Below are positions 9,819-20,370 of a stretch of 64,000 nt of DNA, in pieces. The stretch is from Isoetes taiwanensis (lineage: Eukaryota; Streptophyta; Lycopodiopsida; Isoetales; Isoetaceae), in assembly GCA_021234155.1 (NCBI GenBank), contig JAJEKV010000075.1, positions 5,312,805-5,376,804 of the forward strand, given 5' to 3'. The notes under the pieces are model-generated. The model saw nothing but the letters and a program-made list of their open reading frames with translations. It did not search any database and was not told where the DNA came from. The position numbers were made by a program, and so were the translations under genes. Position 1 is the first letter of the stretch. Every line of letters starts with the position of its first letter.

Positions 9819-10711
9819 AGCCAGAAAGGGTAAGATGCTTGCACTGTAAGCCAAGTTTTTTAATTTGTATCCATTTCTTTTATTGGTTCAACTGCAGATG
9901 AATAGCCTCAAGGAGCTTTTGGCGATGGGAGCTGGACCATACATATATCCGGCCACAAAGATATGTCGCTAGAGCCTTATATTTTATTATGATTTCTTTG
10001 ATGTTATTCAACTGCAGATGAATTGCCCCATGTAAGCTTATTGATGCAGCAATGGCGATTAAAATATACAAGGAGTTGAAGATATTGTCCTTAAGGGACT
10101 CATTGCTTTCACCAACTCTGGCTTGCACTAACTCCTTAATTCTTAATCTCCTGTTCAAAGAAATTCATCAAGACCCTGATAGTTTCTTATAAGAGGCCAT
10201 GTAAAATGGCAAAAGGAAAAGGGTCAATGAGGGCTTGATGTTATGGCCGATTCTAGGCCTTGATATATGAGCAACTAGAAATTCATCATTAGTGACTTGA
10301 GGACCCTATTCCCAAATATGAAGACTGAACCTATAGTGGTTGCAATAGACAAGATGAAACTGATGCTTGCCTAGACTGGCCCTGACGATGATAAATCTTT
10401 CGGGTATGCTACCTAGCCATTTGTCACAATCATTTTGTATAGTTTCCTACGTTGTCATGCTTTTGAAGATTGAAGGGTGGCATTTTGCTTCATTTTGTAG
10501 GGTGCCACTGACCAGGTAGCTTTCTTGCAACAATTAACGATTTGACCTGTTTAACAAAAACAGAATAATTACAATTGTTTCAAAGTGTCCATATGCTTAT
10601 GGGTGATGGGAAAGTAAACATACCACAATTTGTAACACCAGGAGATCTGCCTACTAGAAATAGACTGGCCAACCATAAAGTATCACTGCCTGCTTCACTT
10701 GCACCTGTATG
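9819..10711. other. unassigned stretch between elements C and A
   Basis: No gene recognised. A roughly 17-bp motif (TTCAACTGCAGATGAAT) occurs twice, near 9889 and 10005, about 115 bp apart. Minus-strand frames through it are short and match no family I know. Confidence 0.5.
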
Positions 10712-12218
10712 TGTGACGTTCCAGTACGATATACGGTCTCAAGACGTATACCATACTGCGTCGTCACGCGTACATGCCGTCCAGTCGACGTGTACGCCGA
10801 CGTATACCCAAGCAAGGACGCCCTAGGGGGCAACTTGCAATGGTGCGCACACTTAGCAATGCGCGCACCTTTAGACCTTTAACCCATTAAAGGTAGACCA
10901 AGGGTCATGGAAAACCCTAAACCTAGATAGCCTACATAAGGCATCAAACCCTAACATTCCCCTTTTAGCCCCCACGGACCTTCCGGCTCCGATTCGGCAC
11001 CGAGGAGTCAATTCCAACTCCCACGATCTGCTGTGGCCCCGACTAGTCGGACCTCCTTTAAATACCGCATCTCGAGCGTAAGCTGCGACATGGACGCCCA
11101 ATTGAGGAGAGGAGTGAACCGGGGAATCAGGTATTTAGTTGATTGAATAGCCTAAACCTTATTCCAGCCTCTCGAACCCAGTAGGGTTTAGCCTATTAAA
11201 TCACCCCTAGTAGCCAAGCGGAGTCCCGAGATTGACTCTAACTAAAGAACCTAACTCTATGTATGATATAGATTAGTTCTTATTCTTTAGTTCTATGATG
11301 ATGTGATGGACGGATGAATTACGTGAACTCCTTTGTATTGGGAAGGGGGTAGAGACTTGAAGCTTAGTAGATGATGCTCCTAGATAGTCCCTCTTAATGC
11401 ATTACTAGATTTTGGCTGTGCACAAGAACCCCACTGGTTGTGGGTGAAGGGGCCGGACCGGGCTTAGAAGGAGGTTCGTGTATCGACCCTTGACCGATCC
11501 CCTCGGGTGTGTAAGGCCTCACAGGGATGAGTGACTAGGTCTAATGGCTTACCACCGAGTCTTGGGTAAGGCATGGGCTCGACACCCGTGGGGTGGAGTT
11601 CACCTTCCATGGGTTAAGTCGAATAAGGGCAAAGTGGCTCTCTAGTCACCTTGGGTCAAGACATGTAGATCTCTGGAGGGAGTGATCCCTACCGCCCCAT
11701 CGGGGCTGGGGAGATGTAACCCGGGAATAGCCCCTTTGGCTATGCACCGGGTGGGCTTCTGATCGAGTCCCAACACTTTTCAACCTACTCGCAAAGTGTG
11801 CACGTGGAGGGGCGGAGGGAGTGGACAACCCTAAGCCATGCTCTTATGCCAGCCCAATCCATTGTCATGATTACATGCCTTGAACTCACGGAGACCCAAG
11901 CTTGTCGGTCATCCCCCGAGTCCGAGCCTTGGGTAGGAACTTCCATGTATTGTGCTGATCTTTGTCTATGCAGATGTTGATGTGCCACCCCTTCGAGGTG
12001 GATATATGATGTTATGTTACCGACGTGTATGTTTTACGCTTCGCGGACTAGGTAGGCCACGAGGGAGGGGTAAATGACCCCTTCACTCTTCCCCATTGTG
12101 GATTTTAGGCGATCACGGTGATATGTGGAGGGCCCCACATCGGTGTGGAGCTAGTGCGGGGATGAACTCCTGTTTGTATACGGTCGCGGGCATCATTATA
12201 ACAGTAGGGGCGTCCACG
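10712..12218 (+). repeat. element A 5' LTR (about 1.5 kb)
   Basis: Begins TGTGACGTTCCAGTACG, the start seen in reverse orientation at the right ends of the LTRs of D and E. It ends about 12218 in a decayed GGGGCGTCCAC just before a primer site. Long blocks align with the minus strand of the element D LTR (32550-33830). Confidence 0.85.
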
Positions 12219-12219
12219 G

Positions 12220-12230
12220 TGGTATCGAGC
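12220..12230 (+). other. variant primer binding site of element A
   Basis: TGGTATCGAGC, the initiator tRNA-Met primer site lacking one A (usual TGGTATCAGAGC). Element E carries the same one-base deletion, so it predates their separation. Confidence 0.75.
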
Positions 12231-12421
12231 TATGTTCTTGGAGACCAAGAGCAAAAGCGACCATGCTCCCAGTAGTACTAACTTGATAGGATCCTCAAGC
12301 CTCGAAAAAGTGGGAAATTTTTTTTCTCATTTTTGTAGTCTATGCTAAGCTAGTAACAATTAAGTGAATTGGAACTTAACAAGACTAAAAAGAATGAGCC
12401 AAAAACTCGCCAGGCAAGGTG

Positions 12422-12488
12422 GTCTCACAGCTCGCGCCTGGTCAAAGAACTAAACTTTAGTTTTTGAGCGAGGCGCTAGCTGTGAGAC
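12422..12488 (+). other. 67-nt hairpin 1 upstream of the H3-tail ORF
   Basis: Inverted repeat: outer arms GTCTCACAGCT and AGCTGTGAGAC, middle arms GCGCCT and AGGCGC, inner arms ACTAAA and TTTAGT. Its twin is centred 190 bp downstream. Elements E and A share the architecture with different stem bases that still pair. Confidence 0.8.
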
Positions 12489-12611
12489 ATTGAGCCAAGA
12501 TCACTCAAACATGATGAATTTGAGAAAAATAATGTGGTAAGGCTAGTTCTAAGATAGGAATTAATTAGAATAGCATGTTTAAATTACTTAAATTACTTAA
12601 AAATGTGTGAG

Positions 12612-12678
12612 ATCTCACAGCTCGCGCCTGGTCTAGAAACTAAACTTTAGTTTTTGACCGAGGCGCTAGCTGTGAGAC
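12612..12678 (+). other. 67-nt hairpin 2 upstream of the H3-tail ORF
   Basis: Nearly identical to hairpin 1 (first base A instead of G). It lies about 100 bp upstream of the TATA box at 12781. Confidence 0.8.
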
Positions 12679-12780
12679 CAATAAGTAGGAAAAGTCTGAA
12701 ATAAGTGTAAGTTTTAATTAAATAGGTGCCTTAGCATGTTAAATAGACCAACCTGAATTTGACCTAAAAATTTGCCAAGC

Positions 12781-12790
12781 TATAAATAGA
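12781..12790 (+). promoter_or_regulatory. TATA box of the H3-tail ORF in element A
   Basis: TATAAATAGA, 103 bp before the ATG at 12884. An equivalent box sits 112 bp before the matching ATG in element E. This suggests the ORF has a promoter separate from the LTR. Confidence 0.65.
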
Positions 12791-12883
12791 AGTAGACCCC
12801 CCTCATTTGAACATTCCCACCTTAGAAATTAGCTCCCGCTCCCTATCTTTGGCGCCCGATATCCAATTGTCGAACCGTCAAAC

Positions 12884-13387
12884 ATGGCACGGACCAAACA
12901 GACGGCCAGAAAACCTCGCCCAGGCGAAGCCACTAGCGCCACAGGCGCCGACCTTATTCGGCAGATGCTTCGTGACAGGCTCGCGAAAGGGGGTCGTTCG
13001 TCTTCAAGTGAGGAGAGCATCCCAGAAGAACAGAATACATCTGATCTGATTGATATTTTCAATCAGCAGGCGGATCAAGACGAAGCCTCATCACCAACCT
13101 CCATGGACGAAGAGACAAGGGAAGTCTACGAGGAGATAGAACGGGAGATTCAAGAGCAAGAGGAGAAAGAGGATCACTCTGATGCAGCAACAGAGATCCT
13201 CGGAAACGAAGACGAGGGAGCACATCGGGAAAGGAGGACAAAGGAGCAGCAAGAGCACAACGAGCCGAGACTTGAGCCGGCAGAGGAATCAGACCTCGCT
13301 GCTTTTATCAGGAAGTATGAACGCAGAGAGAGGAAAAGGGAACAAAAGAAGAGGAAGAGGGAAGAAGAAGAGGCCCAAGGAAGCTGA
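12884..13387 (+). CDS. leader ORF of element A with an exact histone H3 N-terminal tail
   Basis: The protein starts MARTKQTARKPRPGE. Residues 2-10 are identical to residues 1-9 of mature histone H3, including the K4 and K9 positions; position 10 is Pro instead of Ser. After about residue 35 it becomes strongly acidic and charged, with Ser-rich, Glu-rich and then Lys/Arg-rich stretches, probably disordered or coiled coil. No histone fold follows. It stops at 13387 through a frameshift; the protein clearly resumes in another frame (next entry). It is the first ORF after the LTR and primer site. Element E holds a degenerate homologue, lying upstream of a separate gag, so this is not Gag itself. 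Start choice: first ATG after the TATA box, and the only one giving the H3 match. Function unknown; histone-tail mimicry is inferred. Confidence 0.85.
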   Translation: MARTKQTARKPRPGEATSATGADLIRQMLRDRLAKGGRSSSSEESIPEEQNTSDLIDIFNQQADQDEASSPTSMDEETREVYEEIEREIQEQEEKEDHSDAATEILGNEDEGAHRERRTKEQQEHNEPRLEPAEESDLAAFIRKYERRERKREQKKRKREEEEAQGS

Positions 13388-13983
13388 AGGACGTTCCACC
13401 AAGAAGGAAGCCCAACCCCAAGATCACCATTACCGAACGCCCACCCGATCAGCCCCCAGCCTCCTCAAAGGATTCTGACGAAGAACCTAACCCCAACACA
13501 GGAGGGGCAAATTCTTCCAATCCCCCGACTGTTGAGCAGGTGGTAACCGAGCAGGTAGTGATCGAGGAGGAGCAGCAGGACACAGTGAAGAAGCCCCCTC
13601 CTTACCCGAAATGGGATAGGAAGAAGCAACCCCGGCCTGCTCGGGAGTCCTATGTAACTAACCCCGTTAAAATCTACGAGCGAAAGATGCGGGAGCATGA
13701 GGCCTATATGAAGGAGTGGGAGGCATACAACTCCTACTACCAGGAGAACAGGGTCAGGACCATCGAAGGAGGGCACCCAACCAAGCAGCAGACCCTAAGA
13801 CCGCCACCACCTAAGCCCAAAGTCCTGAAAAAGCCAGCAAAGAAGAAGGTCGACAGGAAGGAGGTGGAGAGAAGAGCATTACGGGAGATTCAGCCGACGA
13901 AGAGCTACTTCGAGCTAGTTTTGCGGCGCCAACACAATTTGTGGCTTCACCTTTGGATTGGGAGGCATTTCCCGAGGTGTTAG
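13388..13983 (+). pseudogene. continuation of the element A leader ORF after a frameshift
   Basis: The new frame reads through KLKDVPPRRKPNPKITITER and continues to 13983. It contains a Pro-rich block (KKPPPYPKWDRKKQPRP), a KIYERKMRE...EWEAYNSYYQENRVRTIEGG core and a PPPPKPK block followed by a Lys-rich stretch. The core is recognisably conserved in element E (KWEAYNAYYREHR, RTIEG), so it is a real protein region. A second shift near 13890 would give an acidic end (PLDWEAFPEVLGPWLQDDDV) stopping about 14018. Family not recognised. Confidence 0.65.
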
Positions 13984-14075
13984 GACCTTGGCTTCAAGAT
14001 GACGATGTTTTTGTATTGTAATATTTTGTATTTCTTGACTTTTTTTAAGTTTTCTTATGTTACCCATTTGCCCAT

Positions 14076-14424
14076 GAAGAATAGAATAGAATAGAATAGT
14101 TTTTTTAACGTGAGGGCTCAGTAATTGCAGACGTTTATCTAGAACCTCAAGTATGTATAATGCCAAGTCATGCACAGATGGTGCTCTGAGAAGTTGTGGA
14201 AGCGTGGAATGGAATGCTAAGGTCAAAAAATGATTCTGGACTATCCCAAAAGCAGGGCAACTCAAAAGAGTATGGCTTTCATCTTCAATAACCTGTAACT
14301 GGCAACAGGCACATAGCCTCGCTTCTCGCGGCAATTGCGGCCGCTCCCATCTACCTGTCTCAATCCGTAGCCTGTGGGACCCCGTGTGAATTGATGCAAT
14401 AGCTACAAGCTTGTTCCTGGACAA
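14076..14424 (-). mobile_element. LINE 3' fragment (RT C-terminal zinc-finger region)
   Basis: The minus strand encodes HRLRIETGRW followed by a cysteine-histidine cluster (RLCACC...IEDESHTLLSCPAF), typical of the region after the reverse transcriptase in non-LTR retrotransposons. It is 5'-truncated at 14424 and ends in an (ATTCT)n tail at about 14076-14100. It is inserted just past the leader ORF of element A. Host element sequence appears to resume at 14075. Confidence 0.75.
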
Positions 14425-14910
14425 TGAAGCGCAGACTTATAGCTTCCATTCGCACAGGTGCACATCGTCTCTGCATTGAGACATGACGTTGGGCTCGGGA
14501 AGCACGGGAGAAAAGGCTTTGCCAGTGTTGCCACCAGGGCGCCATTGAGGATGAATGTCATGCCCTCCAGATCTGCCCAGCGTTTGCCCATATCCGAGAG
14601 CGGTATGTTCGATTACTAGTGCCTGGCCAGCCGTTGTATGAGTTATTGAATACAGTGTCAGTGGGTTTGTTCGGGTCGTAGCTCCAGGAGGTTATGGATG
14701 CACGGACTCATTTATGTCCTCCGGAACAGTATTGAACTGTCCTATACAATTGTACAGCGTGCCAGCATACTTATTACTGCTAAGGTTTTTCCCTTGAGAA
14801 CCCTTCGAGGCAGGGGTTTTTTAATCCTGACAGTAATACGCTTGCTGCTCTCTTTTTGTTGTGGACGATAAAAAATCTATTTTATTCTATTCTATTCCAT
14901 TCTATTCTAT
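14405..14910 (+). mobile_element. second LINE 3' fragment, head-to-head with the first
   Basis: The plus strand encodes the same domain as its neighbour (IRTGAHRLCIET, then KRLCQCC and IEDECHALQICPAF) with a stop after IET. It starts within about 20 bp of the other copy's 5' end and finishes in an ATTCT-type tail at about 14875-14908. It is another non-autonomous 5'-truncated copy of a related LINE. Confidence 0.75.
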
Positions 14911-15380
14911 TCTTACATTTTCAGGTGGTTGACAGAGATTTCATGATATTTGTTGGGGTAAAGATGTCCTTGGTCATTGTAATTGCTATTAGTGGAGATC
15001 AGTGCTTAAAAGAGATTCAAGGATGATATTTACTTGCTGTTAGATAATCATTTGCTTGAAATTATGTATGAGAAAAAATTCTGGAAATTTTTTGTAGCGG
15101 CTATAGTGGAAGTCGGGCCCATAAATTTCTAAGCATAAGTGTTCTTCTCCAACACTTTCTTAAGAGAACGTGGCTCTTTTCTTCACAAAAGTAGATGCTG
15201 CAGTGGAGGATGGAGCCTTCTATCGCAAGGCCTCGATCTACCATGCTTTCTCATGCTAAGAGAAATAGAGAACTTCAGATAGCTGGAGTATTGCCATTGA
15301 AATATAACTCTTACTGCTAAACTTTAACTCTGATCCATCCTCAAAATGTGGCTCTACTTTCCATATTTCAAAACCTTAGG
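14911..15380. other. unassigned stretch
   Basis: AT-rich; no gene supported. TTTTCAG at about 14917-14923 resembles a 3' splice site but no convincing exon follows. Confidence 0.4.
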
Positions 15381-15790
15381 TGAAACTGTATTCCATATTT
15401 CAAAATCATAGGTACCCCCAGTAATAAATGATCATAATTTAAGAAGAAGCTCCCCGACTCACAAATGACCAAAATCGAAACAAGAAGCAGCCAGAGGCCA
15501 AAACATATGATCTGAGTCGTAGGATGGACAAATCTGGCAATTGAGATAGTCCAGGGTGCACCTCGTTTAGAATATGTAGCACAATCAAATATGTAGCACA
15601 ATCACGCTATGAAGTCCATATACTTGTCAGCAAATACATCAACACCACAGAGAAAATATCTATTGCAAAGCTTGTTCCATGTCTTTTTGTGGAATAAGAC
15701 ATGTTTATTTCTGATTTGTAGATTGCACAAGCAATTTGATGTTAACTAAGAGTTCACATTTATAATGTTAACATGGCTAATCCTATTGGG
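15381..15790. repeat. dispersed repeat, copy 1 (related to 21890-22104 and 22788-23135)
   Basis: Shares many blocks with the two later copies, for example AGGATGGACAAATC, ATACTTGTCAGCAAATACAT and GGAATAAGACATGTTTA, with indels. No coding capacity recognised. Element class unknown. Confidence 0.7.
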
Positions 15791-16010
15791 AAAGCTGGGA
15801 ACCAATAGGATGCCAGTACGAGGATCACCATCCAAACCGTGCATCTGCACCAAATCTGGTCCGTTCATCTCGGCTAAAAAAAAACCTATACTACAATTTA
15901 TTTTCGACTTTATAGTTAAGGATAATATTCCCCCAGTGAACATTACGTGGGGACATTTTCCAATGTGGGGGGGAGGGAATTTCTTCCTGCGCCATCGCAT
16001 CCACCGCCAT

Positions 16011-17310
16011 CACAGTGACAGAATACGGCCGTATTCATGTTAGAATATGGGGAATATGGATTTTTAAAAAATCCCGTATTCAAAATCACCATATGCCGTA
16101 TTCATAATGTGAAACAGAATACGCTCGTATTCCTGGCATATTCATATAGAATACGCCCGTATTCTCGAACCAAAGGGGAAAAATAGCAGCGGTGAGATCA
16201 GGCGGTTTTGGTCTGTCCGGTGTCCCCAAAGCTCAAATTCCCAACGCATTCCGTCGCAGGCTTCGATCTTCAACTAGAATTCGGACCATCAGCAAATCGG
16301 CAAAATCTCAGGACAATTTCAGCTGATTCTGCTTCGAATCTCAACATTTCAGCACGTTTTCCTTTGAATTGGGAAAATCCACCATAGTTTCTGTGATTCT
16401 GCTTCGAATCGAGCAATTTATGAAGCAATTTATGGGCACACCGAGCCCAGTCAGCTCGGCCGGATCGAGCAGGTCTGCAGATCTGCATGATGCGCCCAAT
16501 TGGGGCCTGGATCTGAAGCTTTTCGGTCGAATCCTGCAGCGACAGTTCCAAATGTAGCAAAAAATCTAGCAGCAGCAGCTCGGAATTTGGGGGTTTACAC
16601 ACAGAATTGGCTAAAATGGTGTCCAGTGGTGCAATGCCGGGCCTTTCTGCCGCGAATTTGCAGTCTATTCTTCAGAATAAGAAACAGACTGATCCAAAAG
16701 TAGAACAAAGATATGCCCAGGCCCATTAATTGATTTTTGTACAGCCAAAAAGCAAGAGGCACATTAATTTAACGCCACACGATTAATTATTTTTCGATTA
16801 CTCAGGTTTTCAAATTGTGAAATATAGGCTAGTACTTTGTATATATATGGATCATAGAACTTGTTTCTAATTGGTTTACGATTACCTAGCAGTTGTAGAA
16901 ACATATAAATGAGAAGATACTTCAGCATTGGTTCTCGACCTTGAAAGTTCATTTCAACCTACTCATGTTTGAAGCCATTCATTTTTTGCTGTCTAAAATT
17001 GGCAACATTGATGCACGATAACAACATTGATGCATGATATTTGATTGCAACACGAGTAATGCCAAAACGCAAATGATTTTGCGTACTGTTTAGAAATAAT
17101 GGTAAAGGATTCTCAAGTTCAGAGGAGATGAAACAGTTCTTATAATTAAAAAATAGAGATTAAGCTGATCAAAATGAGTACAAACATGTTTTTTGTAGAA
17201 TATTCGAAGGGAATATTCCCATATTCTCCGTATGCGTATTTTCCGTATTCGTATTCCGTATTCATTTTTGGGGTCCGTATTCATTTCCGTATGCGTATTA
17301 TGTCACTGTG
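16011..17310. mobile_element. non-autonomous hAT-like DNA transposon (1.3 kb)
   Basis: Terminal inverted repeats CACAGTGACAGAATACG and, reverse-complemented from the right end, CACAGTGACATAATACG. They are flanked by 8-bp direct repeats ACCGCCAT and TCCGCCAT (one mismatch). Subterminal regions carry many GAATACGG/CCGTATTC motifs in both directions, as hAT elements do. No transposase is encoded. Confidence 0.8.
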
Positions 17311-17412
17311 TCCGCCATAGCTCCGGTGCAATCCATACACCGCCATAGCTCCGGTGCCATCCATACACTGCCATAGCTTCCACTGCCATATCTCCATGCC
17401 ATCCATACACCC
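17311..17412. repeat. short tandem repeat of a GCCATAGCTCCGGTGCCATC-type unit
   Basis: About four degenerate units carrying GCCATA and CCATACAC directly right of the hAT element. The hAT target site (CCGCCAT) comes from the same motif. Confidence 0.7.
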
Positions 17413-17574
17413 TCTAGCGTCAGCCAAACAGGCAATTTTCATCTGCCATAGCCAGAGCTCTGCTTTGAACAGAGTCCGTCCGCCATAGCCAAAGCTTGGG
17501 ATTAAACAGGGTCCGTCGCGAAGGGTATTTTTTGCAATCTCTATGAAATAAGTGGAGAAAATTGAAATTTGTAA

Positions 17575-18560
17575 AAGTTGACATGCACATGATAATGTGG
17601 CATGCCATTGGTGACACGTTATGCCTAGTAAGCAAGGCCAACTTTTGACTGGACCAAAAATATAAAAATGTGCAACTTTAGTTTTCCATGGGGTGATGTG
17701 GCAAATTTTTGGTGATATGGCAAGATATGGTGATGTGGACATGATGATAATTATGCAAGCTTTCGGGCACATTTGTCTCCGTCTCCATGCAAAAAATGTA
17801 GGGTTAACATAATGGGATGCTTTCCTTGCCACAAGTGGTCAGGATTTGACAGCACATGATGTTACCCTTGTGACACCAACAAATAGCATGGAAAAGATCA
17901 TGTGGCACTCATGCTAAATAAGCAATCTCAAGTTTTGACTAGGCTAAAAATGAAAGGATGTCCATCTCTTAACTTTCCATTTGATGATGTTGGCAAAATT
18001 TGGGTGACATGGCAAGGCGGTGGCGACGTGGACATGTAATAGAACGAAAATCCATTTTCCTTGTTGTGATTCACATGGACGACTCGTGAAGGGAGTGGGT
18101 TGTTGAATCTCGTGAGTCCAAATTGAGAGCTTCTAACTTTGCAACATTTCAAATAGACTAGAAGAAAAGGAAATGAATATCACAAGGTTATATGCATGTC
18201 CAATAATATGGGCGCCTATACAAGGCAAACTTGGAGGCCATGATATGATCAATCCTTGGTCCTTTGTACTTCTAGAAAGATTCTCTAGATAACCATTGAA
18301 ACATTTTTTACAAAATCAGGTCTACTAACCCATAAGAAATGAATGCTAGAGGTGTAAAGGAATCCTGATGTCGTTACACTTGTGACACCAGCAAAGAGCA
18401 TGGAAAAGATGATGTGGCTCTCCAATTGGTGACATGGCATGCCAAGTAAGCAAGTTCAAGTTTTGACTAGGCCAATAATGAAAAGAAGTACATCTTTGGT
18501 TTTTCATGGGGTGACATTGCCATATTGTGGGTGACATGGCACCTAGGCTCTAACATGCCA
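17575..18560. repeat. three diverged copies of a repeat of roughly 400 bp
   Basis: The same order of motifs appears near 17590, 17895 and 18410: a GATGTGG-type start, GCATGCCAAGTAAGCAAG, TTTTGACTAGGCCAA, then a GGTGACATGGCA block. Intervals are irregular. No gene seen between them. Confidence 0.65.
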
Positions 18561-18779
18561 AGATGGCTCAAACATGCCACCTAGGCTCCAACATGTCAAG
18601 CTCGCTCAGCCATGCCACGTGGGCTCCAACATGCCAATATGGCTCGAACACGCCACCTAGGCTCCAACATGCCAAGGTGGCTCCACCATGCCAGTGGGCT
18701 CCAACGTGCCAACATGCCAAGGTGGCTCAACCATGCCACGTGGGTTCCAATGTGCCAAGGTGGCTCAAACATGCCACCT
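18541..18779. repeat. tandem array of CCACCTAGGCTCCAACATGCCAAG-type units, left half
   Basis: Units of roughly 35-40 bp alternate 'CATGCCACCTAGGCTCCAA' and 'CATGCCAAGGTGGCTCAA'. The array is interrupted by a MITE at 18780-19018 and resumes at 19019. Confidence 0.9.
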
Positions 18780-19018
18780 CCCGGGGGATGCACTTATACA
18801 TAAGGGGGGTATGGCATCTGCGTTCGGAGGGTAGCAAGAACCCCCCCTTGTATACGCAATTTTAAAAGGCAATTTGACCCCTCTGTGTATAGATATTGCT
18901 CCAAATTAGTGCCTAAGAACACCCCTAACCCCTAAGTATACGTGCGCAAATGGTCCAAAAAACACCCCTCCGTTGAACTCTCATGGGTTATATGCCGATC
19001 AAAGGTGAATCCCCCGGG
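18780..19018. mobile_element. 239-bp hAT-like MITE inside the tandem array
   Basis: Inverted ends CCCGGGGGATGCAC and (right, reverse-complemented) CCCGGGGGATTCAC, 13 of 14 matching. Exact 8-bp direct repeats TGCCACCT (18772-18779 and 19019-19026) flank it. The 8-bp duplication suggests the hAT superfamily. However, TGCCACCT is itself part of the array unit, so part of the match could be pre-existing. Confidence 0.75.
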
Positions 19019-19258
19019 TGCCACCTAGGCTCCAATATGCCAAGGTGGCTCAAACATGCCACCTAGGCTCCAACATGCCAAGGTGGCTCAACCATGCCAC
19101 GTGGCCTCCAATGTCCCAAGGTGGCTCAAACACTACCTAGGCTCCAAAGTGCCTAAAACACGCCACCTAGGCTCCAACATGCCAAGGTGGCTCAAACATG
19201 CCATCTAGGCTCAACTATATGCCAAGTGGGGATCAAACATGCCACCTAGCCTCCAACA
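19019..19258. repeat. tandem array, right half
   Basis: Continues the 18541-18779 array after the MITE with the same units, becoming more degenerate toward 19258. Confidence 0.85.
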
Positions 19259-19323
19259 TTCTCTCTCTCTGTTTAGGGCTTATGGTTTATGAAATCAACA
19301 TTCTCTCTCTCTTGTTTAGGGAT

Positions 19324-20212
19324 TATGGTTTATGAAATCATGAAGCCGCGCCACAGTAGAAGAACCATTAAGCAACATCGCCAACGGGCAGAGCTAGCCT
19401 AGGACTAGCAGGTGCATATAGCACTGTTGCACTTAGGACTTGAACCCTCATCTATGACAAAGGGAAGTACCTTAGGCAGGTTCTTGTAACCACAAAACCT
19501 CAAGCCGAGAGGTGATAATGGCATGTATACTCCATGCCCTTTTGTCCACTAGGGAACCATGGGCGGAGCAATTGAGCGTACCCATTACATGTGGTGGATG
19601 TTGCCACACTCTACTAGGGCAGATGGGGTGGCCTTTCCCACGCCAACATATTTAATGCTAAGGGTTTATGAAATCATAAAGCCTCGCCACACAATAGAAC
19701 AACCATTAAGCAACACCGCCAACAAGCGGGGCTAGCCTAGGACTAGCGGGTGCCACACAATAGAACAACCATTAAGCAACACCGCCAACAAGCGGGGCTA
19801 GCCTAGGGCTAGCGGGTGCATATATAGCACTATTGCAACTAGGACTTGAAACCTCGTCTGCGACAAAGGGAAGTACCTTAGGTAGGTTCTTGTAACCACA
19901 AAACCTCAAGCCAGGAGGTGGTAATGGCATGTATACTCCATGCCCTTTTGTCCACTAGGGAACCATGGGCGGAGCAACTGGGCGTGCCCATTACATGTAG
20001 TGCGTATTGCCACGCTCTAATAGGGTGGATGGGGAGGGCCTTTCTCATGCCAGACGACACATTTAGTGCTAAGAGTTTATGAAATCATAAAGCCGCGCCA
20101 CATAGTAGAATAACCATTAAGCAACACTGCCAACGGGCGGGGCTAACCTAGGACTAGTGGGTGCATATAGCACTGTTGTACCTAGGACTTGAACCCTCGT
20201 CTATGATTAAGG
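19324..20212. repeat. 2.5 copies of a repeat of about 350-400 bp with a reverse B-box motif
   Basis: Copies start near 19324, 19677 and 20079 (GTTTATGAAATCATAAAGCCGCGCCACA...). The second has an extra internal duplication of about 64 bp at 19689-19815. Each holds AGGACTTGAACC, the reverse of a Pol III B box GGTTCAAGTCC (altered in the middle copy), so a minus-strand tRNA-derived SINE is possible. I see only a weak A box. Confidence 0.65.
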
Positions 20213-20264
20213 GTTTAGGGTTTAACTGGTTTAGACAAAGCCGCGAAAGAGCTACCTGATGTTG

Positions 20265-20266
20265 TG

Positions 20267-20297
<31 letters not shown>

Positions 20298-20370
20298 CAG
20301 ATAGACAGATAGACAGATAGACAGATAGACAGATAGACAGATAGACAGATAGACAGATAGACAGATAGAC

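Noticed and set aside
13870-13940. ALREI...FELVLRR in element A as a remnant of the H3 alpha-N helix
   Set aside because: Only a handful of residues match and the frame is doubtful; element E cannot confirm it because a LINE replaces this part.
18541-19258. CRISPR-like array
   Set aside because: Units are contiguous and diverged without unique spacers.
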